Source: Pseudomonadales bacterium
Lineage (GTDB): Bacteria; Pseudomonadota; Gammaproteobacteria; Pseudomonadales; Ketobacteraceae
NCBI GenBank assembly: GCA_002708905.1
Contig: PAPM01000025.1
Coordinates: forward strand, 309,010 to 373,009
Reading direction: 5' to 3'
DNA length: 64,000 nt
Position 1 is the first letter of the stretch. Each line of letters opens with the position of its first letter. The notes beneath the pieces are model-generated. The model made no database searches, was not told the origin of the DNA, and was given only the letters and a program-made list of their open reading frames with translations. Below are positions 53,983 through 63,963 of the stretch, one piece after another. A program made the position numbers and the translations under genes.

Positions 53983-56595
53983 ATGATGAATGGCGTCGTC
54001 AATCCGACATTGACCGGTACCGTACGACAACCGTCCCGGCTGCTGTTCTATGGCGTGGTCATGGTATCCGGGTTTGCCGGACTCGGTTACCAGATGCTGT
54101 GGACCAAAATGCTGGCCGTTGCGTTGGGCCATGAAATCCTGGCCGTGTTGGCTGTGGTGGCAGCATTTTTCGTAGGCCTATCCCTTGGCGCTTTTGTTTT
54201 CAGTGAGCGTTTACGACGCAGCACCAATCCTGCTGCGTGGTATATCGCTATGGAGCTGGTGATCGCACTCTGGGCGCTGTTGATGATGGCCATCTTACCG
54301 GACTTCAACAGCTGGATTGCACATTGGATTGGCGCAGAACCGAGCCACTGGCGCCACTGGTCCATTGCTTTCTTCAGCTCCCTGCTGCTATTGTTGCCCG
54401 CCACACTAGCCATGGGTGCAACCCTGCCTGCCATGGAACGGCTTTGTGTTGCACGTTACCATGCCCGCGAATCCGTTGCAGTGCTGTACGCCAACAACAC
54501 GGCGGGGGCCGTATTGGGTACGCTGCTAACCACTTTTCTGTTGATCCCCTGGCTCGGCCATTCGCACACGGTGATTCTGTTAGCCATCGCCAATGTGTTT
54601 TGCGCGACCACCACACTGTTGTGGTACCGGCAATCAGTTTCGCCCGCAGAGGCCCCGCGTTCAGAACATCAATATCGCTTAACCCATCGTCATCTGCTGT
54701 TGGTTTTGTTCTTAACCGGGTTTCTCGGGATTGGCTATGAAATTCTGATGGTGCGACTGCTGAGCCAGGTGCTGGAAAACACCGTTTATACCTTTGCATC
54801 GGTACTTGCAGTATATCTGCTGGGTGTGACCATCGGTGCTGCGGTTTATCACCACCGGCAAGGCGCACTAAAACCCGGTGATGATCATTGGAACATATGG
54901 TTAACCCGGCTGCTGTTGTGCATCGGTCTCAGCATGCTGACGGGGATTGCTGCGCTGTACGCAAGTGAGCGCATCTATCCGGCGATAACGCAAACCGGTA
55001 ACGCCATCCTTGGCGAGCTGGTGGTTGCCGCATCGGTTTTTCTGCTGCCAACATTTTTTATGGGGGCGTTGTTCAGTCACCTAGTACAACGCGCTGCCAT
55101 ACGCACCGGCCTGGGCATCGCTCTGGGCGTGAATACCCTGGGGGCAGCCTTGGCTCCATTCTGTGTTGGCGTGCTATTGCTGCCTGCTCTGGGTGCCAAA
55201 CCGGTTCTGGGTTTATTACTAAGCGCCTATTTGCTTTGCCTGCCCTCAGCGCGCAACGCGTTAAAATACATCCCCGTGATAATAATGGCGGCCGCATTAC
55301 TCTGGTGGGCGCCACCATTGCGCTTTATCAGCATCGCGGCTGACAGCAAGGTTCTGCAATATCGCGATGGAGTGATGGCTGCAGTCGCTGTGGTGGAGGA
55401 CAGTAATGGTCATCGACACCTTAAAGTGAACAATCATTTCACCATGGGAGGGACGGCCACCCGATTCTCGGATCATCGCCAAAGCCACTTGCCCTTGTTA
55501 CTGCATGGCGCACCCCGCTCAGCGTTGTATCTGGGACTCGGTACCGGCATCAGTTTTGAAGCAGCACGTTTTTACCCGGGCCTTGAAACCACCGGTGTGG
55601 ATCTGATTCCGGAGACGCTGGACATGATGCCCTGGTTCGGAGTGAACCCGGAAGCCATGAACTGGGAGCCGAAACCCAGATTATTGGCGGCAGATGCCCG
55701 CCGCTTTGTGCTGGCCGACCAACAACAATACGACGTTATCATCGGTGAGATATTTCATCCCTCCCGGGACGGCGCAGGATCACTTTATACATTGGAGCAG
55801 TTTGCCGCCATTCGCGAACGCCTCACTTCGGAAGGTATTTTCGCCCAATGGCTTCCCCTGTTCCAACTGGACCTGGAAACCCTGCAAACCATCATTCGAA
55901 CGTTCATGCAGGTGTATCCCGATGCTCAGCTGCATCTGGGTCATTTCAGCCTGCAGCAACCGATACTCTGCCTGGTGGGCGCCAAGCGCAACTTGCGCTT
56001 TGATGCCAACTGGCTGGTGAATCGGGTTTTCGATCCAACCTTACAACAGGAGCTGGTACGGGAACGGCTCAATTCAGACCTGGCCTTGTTTGGTGGTTAT
56101 CTCGCAGGGGCAGAGACATTGCATGCTTACGTTGGTGATGGCCCCATCAACAGCGACGATCATCCGGTCGTGACCTATTCCGCCCCACATTTTGTCTACA
56201 GCGATCCGGCGCCACCGGCCCATCGATTGCAGCAGTTACTGGATCAACTGCAACCCACTGCACAATCCCTGCTGCACACCACTTCAGATAACCGGGAGTT
56301 TTCCGAGCAGTTACAACATTATTGGCAAGCCCGGAATCTTTTTCTGCAGGCGGGCATCGATGTAAAACCCAATGACACCATCAGCAATCTGGTGACCCAA
56401 ACCCGGGAGCCTTTGCTCAAAGCACTGAGTATCAGTCCGCAGTTTGAACCCGCCTACCGCGCCCTGATGGGATCAGCCCAGGCAATGTATGAAGTGGATC
56501 GCTACCAAAGTTACCAGCTATTATCCGATCTCGTCCAAACCGCACCCGAGCGCAAAGAGGCAGCACAACTCCGCTATCGGTTGTTCGGAAACTAA
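53983..56595 (+). CDS. Spermidine-synthase-like membrane fusion protein
   Basis: An 870-residue protein. The first roughly 450 residues are about 12 membrane helices resembling an MFS-like transporter (GFAGLGYQMLWTKMLA, GALFSHLVQRAA). The C-terminal half is a spermidine-synthase-type methyltransferase fold with the SAM/dcSAM loop LYLGLGTGISFEA and DVIIGEIFHPSRDG, followed by helical repeats. Such fusions are widespread but their reaction is unknown. ATG 53983 is preferred to a TTG at 53974; it starts 5 nt after the third hupE-like gene, so it belongs to that operon. Confidence 0.82.
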   Translation: MMNGVVNPTLTGTVRQPSRLLFYGVVMVSGFAGLGYQMLWTKMLAVALGHEILAVLAVVAAFFVGLSLGAFVFSERLRRSTNPAAWYIAMELVIALWALLMMAILPDFNSWIAHWIGAEPSHWRHWSIAFFSSLLLLLPATLAMGATLPAMERLCVARYHARESVAVLYANNTAGAVLGTLLTTFLLIPWLGHSHTVILLAIANVFCATTTLLWYRQSVSPAEAPRSEHQYRLTHRHLLLVLFLTGFLGIGYEILMVRLLSQVLENTVYTFASVLAVYLLGVTIGAAVYHHRQGALKPGDDHWNIWLTRLLLCIGLSMLTGIAALYASERIYPAITQTGNAILGELVVAASVFLLPTFFMGALFSHLVQRAAIRTGLGIALGVNTLGAALAPFCVGVLLLPALGAKPVLGLLLSAYLLCLPSARNALKYIPVIIMAAALLWWAPPLRFISIAADSKVLQYRDGVMAAVAVVEDSNGHRHLKVNNHFTMGGTATRFSDHRQSHLPLLLHGAPRSALYLGLGTGISFEAARFYPGLETTGVDLIPETLDMMPWFGVNPEAMNWEPKPRLLAADARRFVLADQQQYDVIIGEIFHPSRDGAGSLYTLEQFAAIRERLTSEGIFAQWLPLFQLDLETLQTIIRTFMQVYPDAQLHLGHFSLQQPILCLVGAKRNLRFDANWLVNRVFDPTLQQELVRERLNSDLALFGGYLAGAETLHAYVGDGPINSDDHPVVTYSAPHFVYSDPAPPAHRLQQLLDQLQPTAQSLLHTTSDNREFSEQLQHYWQARNLFLQAGIDVKPNDTISNLVTQTREPLLKALSISPQFEPAYRALMGSAQAMYEVDRYQSYQLLSDLVQTAPERKEAAQLRYRLFGN

Positions 56596-56600
56596 AATCA

Positions 56601-57230
56601 TCAGGACTGAAAGCTGACCTCATAGTCCCAGCTTTTCAACCGCTCCGGCAACGCGTTCATGGCAATGCTGATGCGTTCCCGGCCTTCGTTACGGGGCACA
56701 GCATGCAACATGTAACTGGGAAACAGCAACAGATCACCGCACTGCATATCACTGGCAACCCAACGATCTGCGTTATAGGGTGTGATGGCAGATTCAGCAT
56801 GACTATTGGAAAACACATAGGCCCGCGTGCCCATGGTATTGTGAAATACCGTTTTAGCGGACTCGTGGGAATCCGTCAGATATACCACACCGGAAATAAA
56901 ACTGTTGGCGTGGGTATGCATGGACTGATGACCGCCGTTGGCCAGCATGTTCATCCACATTTCCTTAATGTGCCAACCCAGGTTCTCCCCAAACAAGAGA
57001 AAGCCAAAATCCCGCAGATAGTCCTGCGCCTTTTCTCCAATGTTGCGGTAATGTTCATTGGCATCAGAACGCATTACTTCTGTGTGAGACAGCAGTTCAT
57101 TCTGGGAATTCAGCATGCTTGGTGACGATTTGATGGCATCCACGGTAGCCTGAATTTCATCCTCCCCAAGGAAGTTTTCCACCCGCATCACCGGCACCGG
57201 AAACAAGTTGTGAATATGAATCTCACTCAC
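56601..57230 (-). CDS. Putative 2OG-Fe(II) oxygenase (PKHD-like, TIGR02466 type)
   Basis: A 209-residue non-heme iron oxygenase. The metal-ligand strand is SMHTHANSFISGVVYL, the second His is in FPSYMLHAVPRNEG, and the 2-oxoglutarate-binding Arg is in GRERISIAMN. The family hydroxylates unknown substrates. It overlaps the EF-hand gene by 4 nt (ATGA) and is therefore coupled to it, converging on the spermidine-synthase-like gene. Confidence 0.8.
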   Translation of the reverse strand: MSEIHIHNLFPVPVMRVENFLGEDEIQATVDAIKSSPSMLNSQNELLSHTEVMRSDANEHYRNIGEKAQDYLRDFGFLLFGENLGWHIKEMWMNMLANGGHQSMHTHANSFISGVVYLTDSHESAKTVFHNTMGTRAYVFSNSHAESAITPYNADRWVASDMQCGDLLLFPSYMLHAVPRNEGRERISIAMNALPERLKSWDYEVSFQS

Positions 57231-57673
57231 TGCTGCACCACCTTGCGAAAGGAATGCATGCCCACCTCCCGCTCAGTCAGGTCGCCATCGCCATCCACAT
57301 CCAACAGATCAAACGCCTCCGATGCATAAGCGCTGTATTCTTCCGTTGTCACCCTGTCGTCTTGGTTTTCATCCATCTCCGCAAACAGAAAGCGTCGCTC
57401 ATCCACGGAGGCATTGGCCTGGGCATCCAGCAGTTCGCCGCGGGTAATAACTCGATCATGATTGCGGTCCAGGAAGAAAAACATCGCGGGAAAATGGTCC
57501 TGAATTTCATCCTTTTGGGCGCGGCCCACCATTTCGCAATCCATGGCAGGGTAGACCGGCTGAAAAAACTTCTGCGCTACTAGAAAGGAATCCGGCGGAG
57601 GGGGCACTGCGGTTGCAGGCACATTAACACATCCAGCCATAGAGCAGGCAAATAACAATATACTCAGTCGCAT
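57227..57673 (-). CDS. EF-hand lipoprotein
   Basis: A 148-residue protein with a lipoprotein signal (LLFACSMAGC, lipid Cys about 15). Three EF-hand-like calcium loops follow: DRNHDRVITRGE, DENQDDRVTTEE and DVDGDGDLTERE. The last is the most canonical. It should be anchored facing the periplasm and bind Ca2+. The start at 57673 gives the signal peptide; the longer frame does not. Coupled to the 2OG oxygenase. Confidence 0.82.
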   Translation of the reverse strand: MRLSILLFACSMAGCVNVPATAVPPPPDSFLVAQKFFQPVYPAMDCEMVGRAQKDEIQDHFPAMFFFLDRNHDRVITRGELLDAQANASVDERRFLFAEMDENQDDRVTTEEYSAYASEAFDLLDVDGDGDLTEREVGMHSFRKVVQQ

Positions 57674-57819
57674 TGGAACATCCGGACAGGAAAATGAATA
57701 CAAGATCCCTATTGTCGGCCCGGTTAATGACCCTTTTTTGACAACAACGTCCACAACAGTTAAACAAAAAGTTCAGCCGACCCTTTAGATCGGCTGAACC
57801 AGTTCGGCTGAACGCGGGA

Positions 57820-59832
57820 TTACTCAAATACTTCCCTGCGAAAATAGGGTGCAGGACGCTCTTCTGCCACCTCAAAGGTTTTGGTGGTTGCGTAGCGTTT
57901 GCCGTAGGCATCAACCGTAGTGATCTTTGCCACATGAATACCCGGCGCCAGATCGGAAGGCATGTCAAAGGCCCAGATATGGTTGGAAGATTGGGTCCAG
58001 CGGGACGCATCCAGCGGTTGTGGATCTGCCGTACCGTAGTGACTGCCGCGGAACAACTCGAAACCCTGAGTGCGCTCGTTGCCGGATTCACTCTTCGCGG
58101 CGTAGCGGAACACATACATCTGCTTCTTCAAGGCGAACGGATCCAGCGTGGTCACTTTCTCTTCCCCCTCCCCCTGCTGGGTACGCTGCACCGCAACCGG
58201 TGCCTTATCATCAATCTGGACCCACACTTTGGAATCCCGGGAGCCATTCCAGACATTCATCATTAACTGGGTACCCTCCTGCAGGTCAGCGAGCGTCAGA
58301 ATGCTGGTATCCGGCAGATCATGAATATTGACCGCAGGTGTTTCCGGACGGCTGGCAGCCGGCATGTCATACCAGTCTTTCATGGCCTGGAACCAGCTCA
58401 GGAACGTTGGCGAGAGGAAATCCACCGACATCTGTTCTTCAGCAGGCTTGTTTGCCGCTTTGAATGTGGTGGCGAAATCGTTGCCGTAGAATTCAAAAAT
58501 CAGGTATCCCCGGGGAGCCCCCAGGCGCTGAATGGACATGGGCAGGTTGTACTCGTCCAGATCGCCCGACCACCAGGAACCAGAGGTGGCACCCGTGATG
58601 ATCTGGGGTATGGGTGTCGCGCCCAGGCCCAGGGCAGAATCCCAGCCGCCGAAAAACTCACCCTTACGAAAATTTTCCAGGGTGTGGGTATGACCACTCA
58701 AGGCAACCGCGGGTCGATCCCCCAGTAAATCATATAACCACTGAGTGTTGTCGGTCTGATGCTGGGTGGAACCCATATCCACGAACGAAACCAGCGGAAT
58801 GTGCATGTTCAACACAATCAGCTTGTCGGTGGGAACCAGAGCCAGATCATTGGCCAGCCATTCCATTTGTCCTTGATCAATGATGCCGTTGTAACGCGGC
58901 GCGGTTTCCGGGTTATTGCAGAAGTTGTGACGACCATCTGCATTATCCACCTCAGGCGTACAGGGATAGCGCATGTTATCCAGTACGACAAAGTGCACGT
59001 CACCAATATCGTAAGAATAATAGGTTGGTCCCCATTCACGCTTGAACGTATCCAGGCTATTGGCGTCGCTGGGCGCATCAAAATCGAGATCGTGATTACC
59101 TGGAACCGCCAACACCGGCACACCGGCGGCGCTCAAGATCTGTTTCATACGGGGATACAACCCCAGATCATCACCAATAACATCTCCTTCGACAATCAAC
59201 ATCTCCAGGTCATCACGAGCCGCCAACTCGTTGGCCAGTGCATCGCGCACGAAACTCACTTCATTATTGGAATACGGTTGAGGATCACCGGAGACCGCAA
59301 TCTTGAAATGCTTTTTGTACCGGCCTCGAATCATGGGAAAGTTAATGGCTTCCGGCTGGGGACCACTGGCAGCCAAACCGCCAAAACGAAGCTGCGGAGA
59401 GCCCGCTGGCATATGGTGATAATAGTTTTGTGGAATATTGTCGCTGTCGGTTGGCACACGATGGGTGGCAGGCTGGGTGACAAAAACAGTGAAGCTCTCC
59501 AGGCCCCGTGCTTTCGCCGGCAAACGGTAATAACCCCGGCCATCGGTTTTCACCACATCATAGCCGTTGGAAACCAATACCCCGGCAATGCCGCGCTCAC
59601 GACGATCCAATGTACTGTTGTAATTGCGATCCTCGAATACCCGACCTTCGATATAGTCCCGGGTCACTTCCCCGGAAGAAGAAGGCACCACTTGCACATG
59701 GCCTTCATAGCTTTCGAAAACTTTATGATGGTGTTTGTCCTTGTATCCAGAAAAATCTTTGGCCTGAACCTGAAGTGCCGCCGCTGACATCGCTACCCCC
59801 AACGCCAGCCACTTGGAATGTGACAATTTCAT
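57820..59832 (-). CDS. Secreted calcineurin-like metallophosphoesterase
   Basis: A 670-residue protein with a signal peptide (cleavage after VQA, about 24). An N-terminal carboxypeptidase-regulatory-like beta domain (YIEGRVFEDRNYNSTLD) precedes the phosphoesterase core: SGDPQPYSNNE, VEGDVIGDDLG, VPGNHDLD, LNMHIPLVSF and LSGHTHTLE, the five metallophosphoesterase blocks. A C-terminal calcineurin-C beta domain ends the protein. It would remove phosphate from an unknown periplasmic ester. It lies upstream of the EF-hand gene on the same strand with a gap of about 145 nt. Confidence 0.87.
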   Translation of the reverse strand: MKLSHSKWLALGVAMSAAALQVQAKDFSGYKDKHHHKVFESYEGHVQVVPSSSGEVTRDYIEGRVFEDRNYNSTLDRRERGIAGVLVSNGYDVVKTDGRGYYRLPAKARGLESFTVFVTQPATHRVPTDSDNIPQNYYHHMPAGSPQLRFGGLAASGPQPEAINFPMIRGRYKKHFKIAVSGDPQPYSNNEVSFVRDALANELAARDDLEMLIVEGDVIGDDLGLYPRMKQILSAAGVPVLAVPGNHDLDFDAPSDANSLDTFKREWGPTYYSYDIGDVHFVVLDNMRYPCTPEVDNADGRHNFCNNPETAPRYNGIIDQGQMEWLANDLALVPTDKLIVLNMHIPLVSFVDMGSTQHQTDNTQWLYDLLGDRPAVALSGHTHTLENFRKGEFFGGWDSALGLGATPIPQIITGATSGSWWSGDLDEYNLPMSIQRLGAPRGYLIFEFYGNDFATTFKAANKPAEEQMSVDFLSPTFLSWFQAMKDWYDMPAASRPETPAVNIHDLPDTSILTLADLQEGTQLMMNVWNGSRDSKVWVQIDDKAPVAVQRTQQGEGEEKVTTLDPFALKKQMYVFRYAAKSESGNERTQGFELFRGSHYGTADPQPLDASRWTQSSNHIWAFDMPSDLAPGIHVAKITTVDAYGKRYATTKTFEVAEERPAPYFRREVFE

Positions 59833-60002
59833 ATTACCTCCATGCAGATCTCATAATTGATTCTTGTAGGAGGCTCAAAAACTAACGCCACAACATGGCG
59901 CTGTTACGTCAATTTATTAACCATCTATAGACATTTTTGTGATGGTTTTGCTGCAGAAGAAAAAGTGATCATTCCCATCCGTGTATCTGTTTGCCTGTTG
60001 CC

Positions 60003-60632
60003 TTAACCAAGCAGCCCACTTTGCCGGATGCCATTAAAAATGAACTGCACCGCCAACGCGGTCAGCAGCACCCCCATTACCCGGGTTATCACATGCATTC
60101 CGGTAACCCCAAGCCAGCGCTGTATTTCCGTCGCCAACAGAAGACACAAGAGAGTAAAGAGCATCACTGCCAGGATGCCCGCAATCACCATAATCTGCCC
60201 GGAAAGATTACCGCTTTGATTTGCCATCAACAGCACTGCGGCCCCCATCGCACCGGGCCCGGCAATCATCGGCGTGGCCAGGGGAAACACGGAGATATCG
60301 GTTTTGGCGATGGCTTCCCTGGCCTCATCCTGGGTGGTTGAAGTGCCGCCGGAACTGCGGGCAAACACCATTTCAATTCCGATCAACAATAAAAGAATGC
60401 CACCGCCGGTACTCAAGGCCGCAATGGATATTCCCAACCGGGCCAGCAGCACATCTCCCACCAAGGCAAAGGTCACCAGAATACCTGTCGCGATCAACAC
60501 TCCGCGCACGGCGGTCAATCGTTTCTGTTTGGGGCTCTGGTCCGCCGTCCACACGGCAAACATCGCCGCCACATCCACCGGCCCCACCGTAGCAAAAAAT
60601 GTGGCCAAAGCCAGCCAGGCTACATCCATCAT
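60003..60632 (-). CDS. MarC-family integral membrane protein
   Basis: A 209-residue six-helix membrane protein of the MarC/NAAT family: FFATVGPVDVAAMFAVWTA near the start, FPLATPMIAGPGAMGA and LTALAVQFIFNGI near the end. Its transport role is not established. ATG 60632 follows CAGGAGCAG. Confidence 0.88.
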   Translation of the reverse strand: MMDVAWLALATFFATVGPVDVAAMFAVWTADQSPKQKRLTAVRGVLIATGILVTFALVGDVLLARLGISIAALSTGGGILLLLIGIEMVFARSSGGTSTTQDEAREAIAKTDISVFPLATPMIAGPGAMGAAVLLMANQSGNLSGQIMVIAGILAVMLFTLLCLLLATEIQRWLGVTGMHVITRVMGVLLTALAVQFIFNGIRQSGLLG

Positions 60633-60715
60633 GTGTTTCTGCTCCTGAGAAACCGATACGTTATTCCACAAAGTATAGTTTTATGCTAGAAGCCCAGGCG
60701 CTGGATTGGCAAACA

Positions 60716-60754
60716 AAAAAGCGGCTGTGGTTCTCACCAGCAGCCGCTTTTTTT
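60716..60754. terminator. Bidirectional Rho-independent terminator
   Basis: GCGGCTG (60721-60727) pairs with CAGCCGC (60741-60747). A-runs and T-runs flank both sides, so it can end typA on the minus strand; on the plus strand no gene needs it. Confidence 0.85.
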
Positions 60755-60769
60755 ATCCTGCAAACAGGC

Positions 60770-62575
60770 TTATTTTGCTGCACGCTTCCGTTCATGTTCC
60801 TTGAGGAACTTCTTGCGAATACGGATAGAACTCGGAGTCACTTCAACCAGTTCATCCTTATCGATAAAGTCCAGCGCCTGTTCCAGAGAATACTTGATCG
60901 GTGGCGTCAGGATGATGTTTTCATCGGTACCGGCCGCACGGATATTGGTAAGCTGCTTGGCCTTGGTGGGGTTTACCACCAAATCGTTACCGCGGGAATG
61001 AATACCGATGACTTGGCCTTCATACACTTCCACGTTGGGATCGATCATCAGACGGCCACGCTCCTGCAGGTTGAACAACGCATAGCCCAGGGTCTTGCCG
61101 GTGATCATGGAGATCAACACACCGTTCTGGCGCTTGGTGACTTCACCTTCTTTGGCCGGACCATAGTGGCTGAAGGTGGAGTTCATAATGCCGGTACCGG
61201 AGGTCAGAGTCAGGAACTCAGAGCGGAAACCGATCAGTCCACGGGAAGGCGCCATAAAGTCCATACGCACACGGCCTTTACCATCCGGCACCATGTCGGT
61301 CATTTCCGCTTTGCGCAGACCGAGCTGTTCCATGATGGCACCCTGATGTTCTTCTTCAATATCGATGGTCAGCTGCTCGAACGGTTCCTGCTTTTCGCCA
61401 TCCACTTCTTTCATAATAACTTCGGGGGAACCCACCGCCAGTTCAAAACCTTCCCGGCGCATGTTTTCAATCAACACAGAAAGATGCAATTCGCCACGAC
61501 CGGAAACTCGGAAACGATCCGGGCTGTCAGTGTCTTCCACCCGCAGCGCCACGTTATGAACCAACTCTTTCTGCAGGCGATCACGAATATTACGGGAGGT
61601 AACGAACTTGCCTTCCTTACCGGCGAACGGGGAGGTATTCACCTGGAAGATCATGCTCACAGTCGGTTCATCTACCGTCAACGGCGGCAACGCTTCCGGC
61701 TTGGCGGGATCACACACGGTGTCAGAGATGAATAGTTCATCAATACCGGTAATACAGACGATATCACCTGCGGTGGCTTCCTGTACTTCCACTCGCTCCA
61801 GGCCCAGGTGCCCCATTATTTTCAGAATCTTGCCGTTACGCACCTTGCCTTCACGGTCCACCACCTTCACCGGAGAGCCGGCCTTGATTTTGCCGCGCTT
61901 GATGCGGCCGATACCGATAACACCCAGGAAGCTGTTGTAATCCAGGGAGCTGATCTGCATCTGGAAAGGACCATCCAGATCCACTTCCGGGGGAGATACT
62001 TTCTCGACAATAGCTTCAAACAGAGGCGTCATGTCGTCGGCCATGTTGTCGGGGTCCATACCGGCAATACCGTTCAGGGCAGAGGCATAGATCACCGGGA
62101 AGTCCAACTGCTGGTTGGTGGCACCGAGACGGTCGAACAGGTCAAACACCTGGTCCATAACCCAGTCCGGACGGGCACCGGGACGGTCGATCTTGTTGAT
62201 CACCACGATGGGGTTCAGGCCTTGGGCAAACGCTTTCTGGGTCACGAAACGGGTTTGGGGCATGGGGCCGTCCTGCGCATCCACCAGCAACAGCACGCAG
62301 TCCACCATGGACATAACCCGCTCCACTTCACCACCGAAATCGGCGTGCCCGGGAGTGTCCACAATGTTGATATGGTAATCGTTCCAGCGGATAGCAGTGT
62401 TCTTGGCGAGGATGGTGATTCCACGCTCTTTTTCCAAATCATTGGAATCCATCACCCGCTCCCCTTCGTCTTTACGACCCAGGGTGCCGGATTGTTGTAA
62501 CAGCTTGTCAACCAGGGTGGTTTTCCCGTGGTCAACGTGCGCGATGATGGCGATATTACGGATTTTTTCGATCAC
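60770..62575 (-). CDS. typA: Translational GTPase TypA/BipA
   Basis: A 601-residue ribosome-associated GTPase. G1 is [11 protein letters not shown]3 [10 protein letters not shown] and G4 NKIDRPGA; elongation-factor-like domains and the BipA-specific C-terminal region follow. It assists ribosome assembly and stress or low-temperature growth. It starts at GTG 62575 and is divergent from a kinase gene. Confidence 0.97.
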   Translation of the reverse strand: MIEKIRNIAIIAHVDHGKTTLVDKLLQQSGTLGRKDEGERVMDSNDLEKERGITILAKNTAIRWNDYHINIVDTPGHADFGGEVERVMSMVDCVLLLVDAQDGPMPQTRFVTQKAFAQGLNPIVVINKIDRPGARPDWVMDQVFDLFDRLGATNQQLDFPVIYASALNGIAGMDPDNMADDMTPLFEAIVEKVSPPEVDLDGPFQMQISSLDYNSFLGVIGIGRIKRGKIKAGSPVKVVDREGKVRNGKILKIMGHLGLERVEVQEATAGDIVCITGIDELFISDTVCDPAKPEALPPLTVDEPTVSMIFQVNTSPFAGKEGKFVTSRNIRDRLQKELVHNVALRVEDTDSPDRFRVSGRGELHLSVLIENMRREGFELAVGSPEVIMKEVDGEKQEPFEQLTIDIEEEHQGAIMEQLGLRKAEMTDMVPDGKGRVRMDFMAPSRGLIGFRSEFLTLTSGTGIMNSTFSHYGPAKEGEVTKRQNGVLISMITGKTLGYALFNLQERGRLMIDPNVEVYEGQVIGIHSRGNDLVVNPTKAKQLTNIRAAGTDENIILTPPIKYSLEQALDFIDKDELVEVTPSSIRIRKKFLKEHERKRAAK

Positions 62576-62864
62576 AAACTTACAGCCTCAGCCCTAAACA
62601 CTACTTTGAGGGCGCGGAGTATACAGTAAACAGGTGACAACTTGGCAGCGGGATTTACAAATATTCCACAAGGAAGAGCCTTTTTTTCGCAGGAATACCC
62701 GCCCCTTGATTCAATTCAGTCACTTTACGAGTACATTGCAGGTAACGTCTTTCTTATATCCACCGGGTAACGGGGTATTTTTCCATATAAATCAACGCAG
62801 AGCACAGTTAAAGACAGGATCAGTGCTACAATGCCATCAACGCCGATAACAATGTGTCCACACT

Positions 62865-63851
62865 ATGCTTCAGTTCCAGCAACCCCCCCGTGAATACAGC
62901 AACGTCTATCTGGAAGATACCGACCGGCCGCTGCCGGAGGTGCTCAATCCGAATACCCGCTATATGTTCATCGGCACCATTGCCACCGGGGGCAAATCCA
63001 TCATCCGTAGCTGCAAGGACCTGCACCTGTCCCGCCTGGTGGTTTACAAATCCCTGCGCCCGGAACTGATGAAAGACCCCATAGAGCAACGGCGCCTCTT
63101 GCGGGAGGCCAGGGTGTCCGCCTTGCTGCAACACCCGAACACGGTACCCACTTATGAGATAGGCCGCGACCGGGATGGCAACACCTACTTCACCATGAAA
63201 CTGGTGCACGGTTATACCCTGCGCGAAATCATGAACTTCCGGGATCGCTATGACCTGACCCAACTGGTGGAGGTCATCGAACAAATTGCACACGCCCTCG
63301 ACTACGCCCATGCCCACGGTGTTGCGCACCGCGATATCAAGCCCGAAAACATTCTGGTGGGGCCTTATGGGGAAGTATTGCTACTGGACTGGGGCATGGC
63401 CAAAGTCTGGCGCAAGGACGGCACTTCGGACGAAGAGCTCGATGAATCCTCCAAACAACCATTGAACTCAAGGATCAACAAGGACAACAAATCCATGACC
63501 GGCCTGGGTAACCTGCAAGGGACCCTGTGCTATATGTCTCCCGAACAAATTCGGCGCGACCCTGACATCAGTTACAGCACTGACATATACAGTCTGGGCT
63601 CCGTACTGTACGAGGTGCTCAGTGGGCACACACCTTTCACCGGCACCCACAGCTATGAAGTGCTGGATGCAGTGGAAAACAAGAAGCCACCCACACCATC
63701 CAAAATCAGCAAGTACCCGGTGCCCCGGCTGCTGGAGAATCTGGTGTTGGATTGCCTGGATAAAGACCCGGCCCGACGACCGGAGAGCATGAAAGATGTG
63801 ATTAGGGTGCTGCAGGAAAACTGGGCCACGGACTTGATCCCCAGACGCTGA
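62865..63851 (+). CDS. Soluble Ser/Thr protein kinase
   Basis: A 328-residue cytosolic Hanks-type kinase, with no membrane segment. The catalytic loop HRDIKPEN (H155-D157) is intact, the magnesium motif is DWG (175-177) instead of DFG, and the activation segment ends in MSPEQI. The ATP lysine is probably K62 (VVYK). The glycine-rich loop (GTIATGGKSII) is atypical. Trp in DFG is known in active bacterial kinases, so activity is likely. Independent of the pair at 0.8-5.4 kb. Confidence 0.9.
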   Translation: MLQFQQPPREYSNVYLEDTDRPLPEVLNPNTRYMFIGTIATGGKSIIRSCKDLHLSRLVVYKSLRPELMKDPIEQRRLLREARVSALLQHPNTVPTYEIGRDRDGNTYFTMKLVHGYTLREIMNFRDRYDLTQLVEVIEQIAHALDYAHAHGVAHRDIKPENILVGPYGEVLLLDWGMAKVWRKDGTSDEELDESSKQPLNSRINKDNKSMTGLGNLQGTLCYMSPEQIRRDPDISYSTDIYSLGSVLYEVLSGHTPFTGTHSYEVLDAVENKKPPTPSKISKYPVPRLLENLVLDCLDKDPARRPESMKDVIRVLQENWATDLIPRR

Positions 63852-63884
63852 CCCGTTCTAAAGAATAAACAGGGCATAAAAAAA

Positions 63885-63948
63885 GGGGCGTTAAACGCCC
63901 CTCAGATCACTGACAAACCCCAGTTTTTTTACTGGGGTTTTCATTTTT
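63885..63948 (+). terminator. Two tandem hairpins after the kinase gene
   Basis: GGGGCG-TTAAA-CGCCCC (63885-63901) is followed by AAACCCCAGT-TTTTTT-ACTGGGGTTT (63915-63940) and a T-rich tract. The second looks like the working terminator; the first has its run of As upstream and would work better on the minus strand. Confidence 0.6.
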
Positions 63949-63963
63949 ACGGGGGTAACGAGC

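Noticed and set aside
58759..59787. 342-residue plus-strand open frame antisense to the phosphoesterase
   Set aside because: His/Ile-rich shadow translation; the opposite strand carries all five metallophosphoesterase blocks.
60599..61735. 378-residue plus-strand open frame antisense to typA
   Set aside because: It crosses a strong terminator and the conserved typA coding region.
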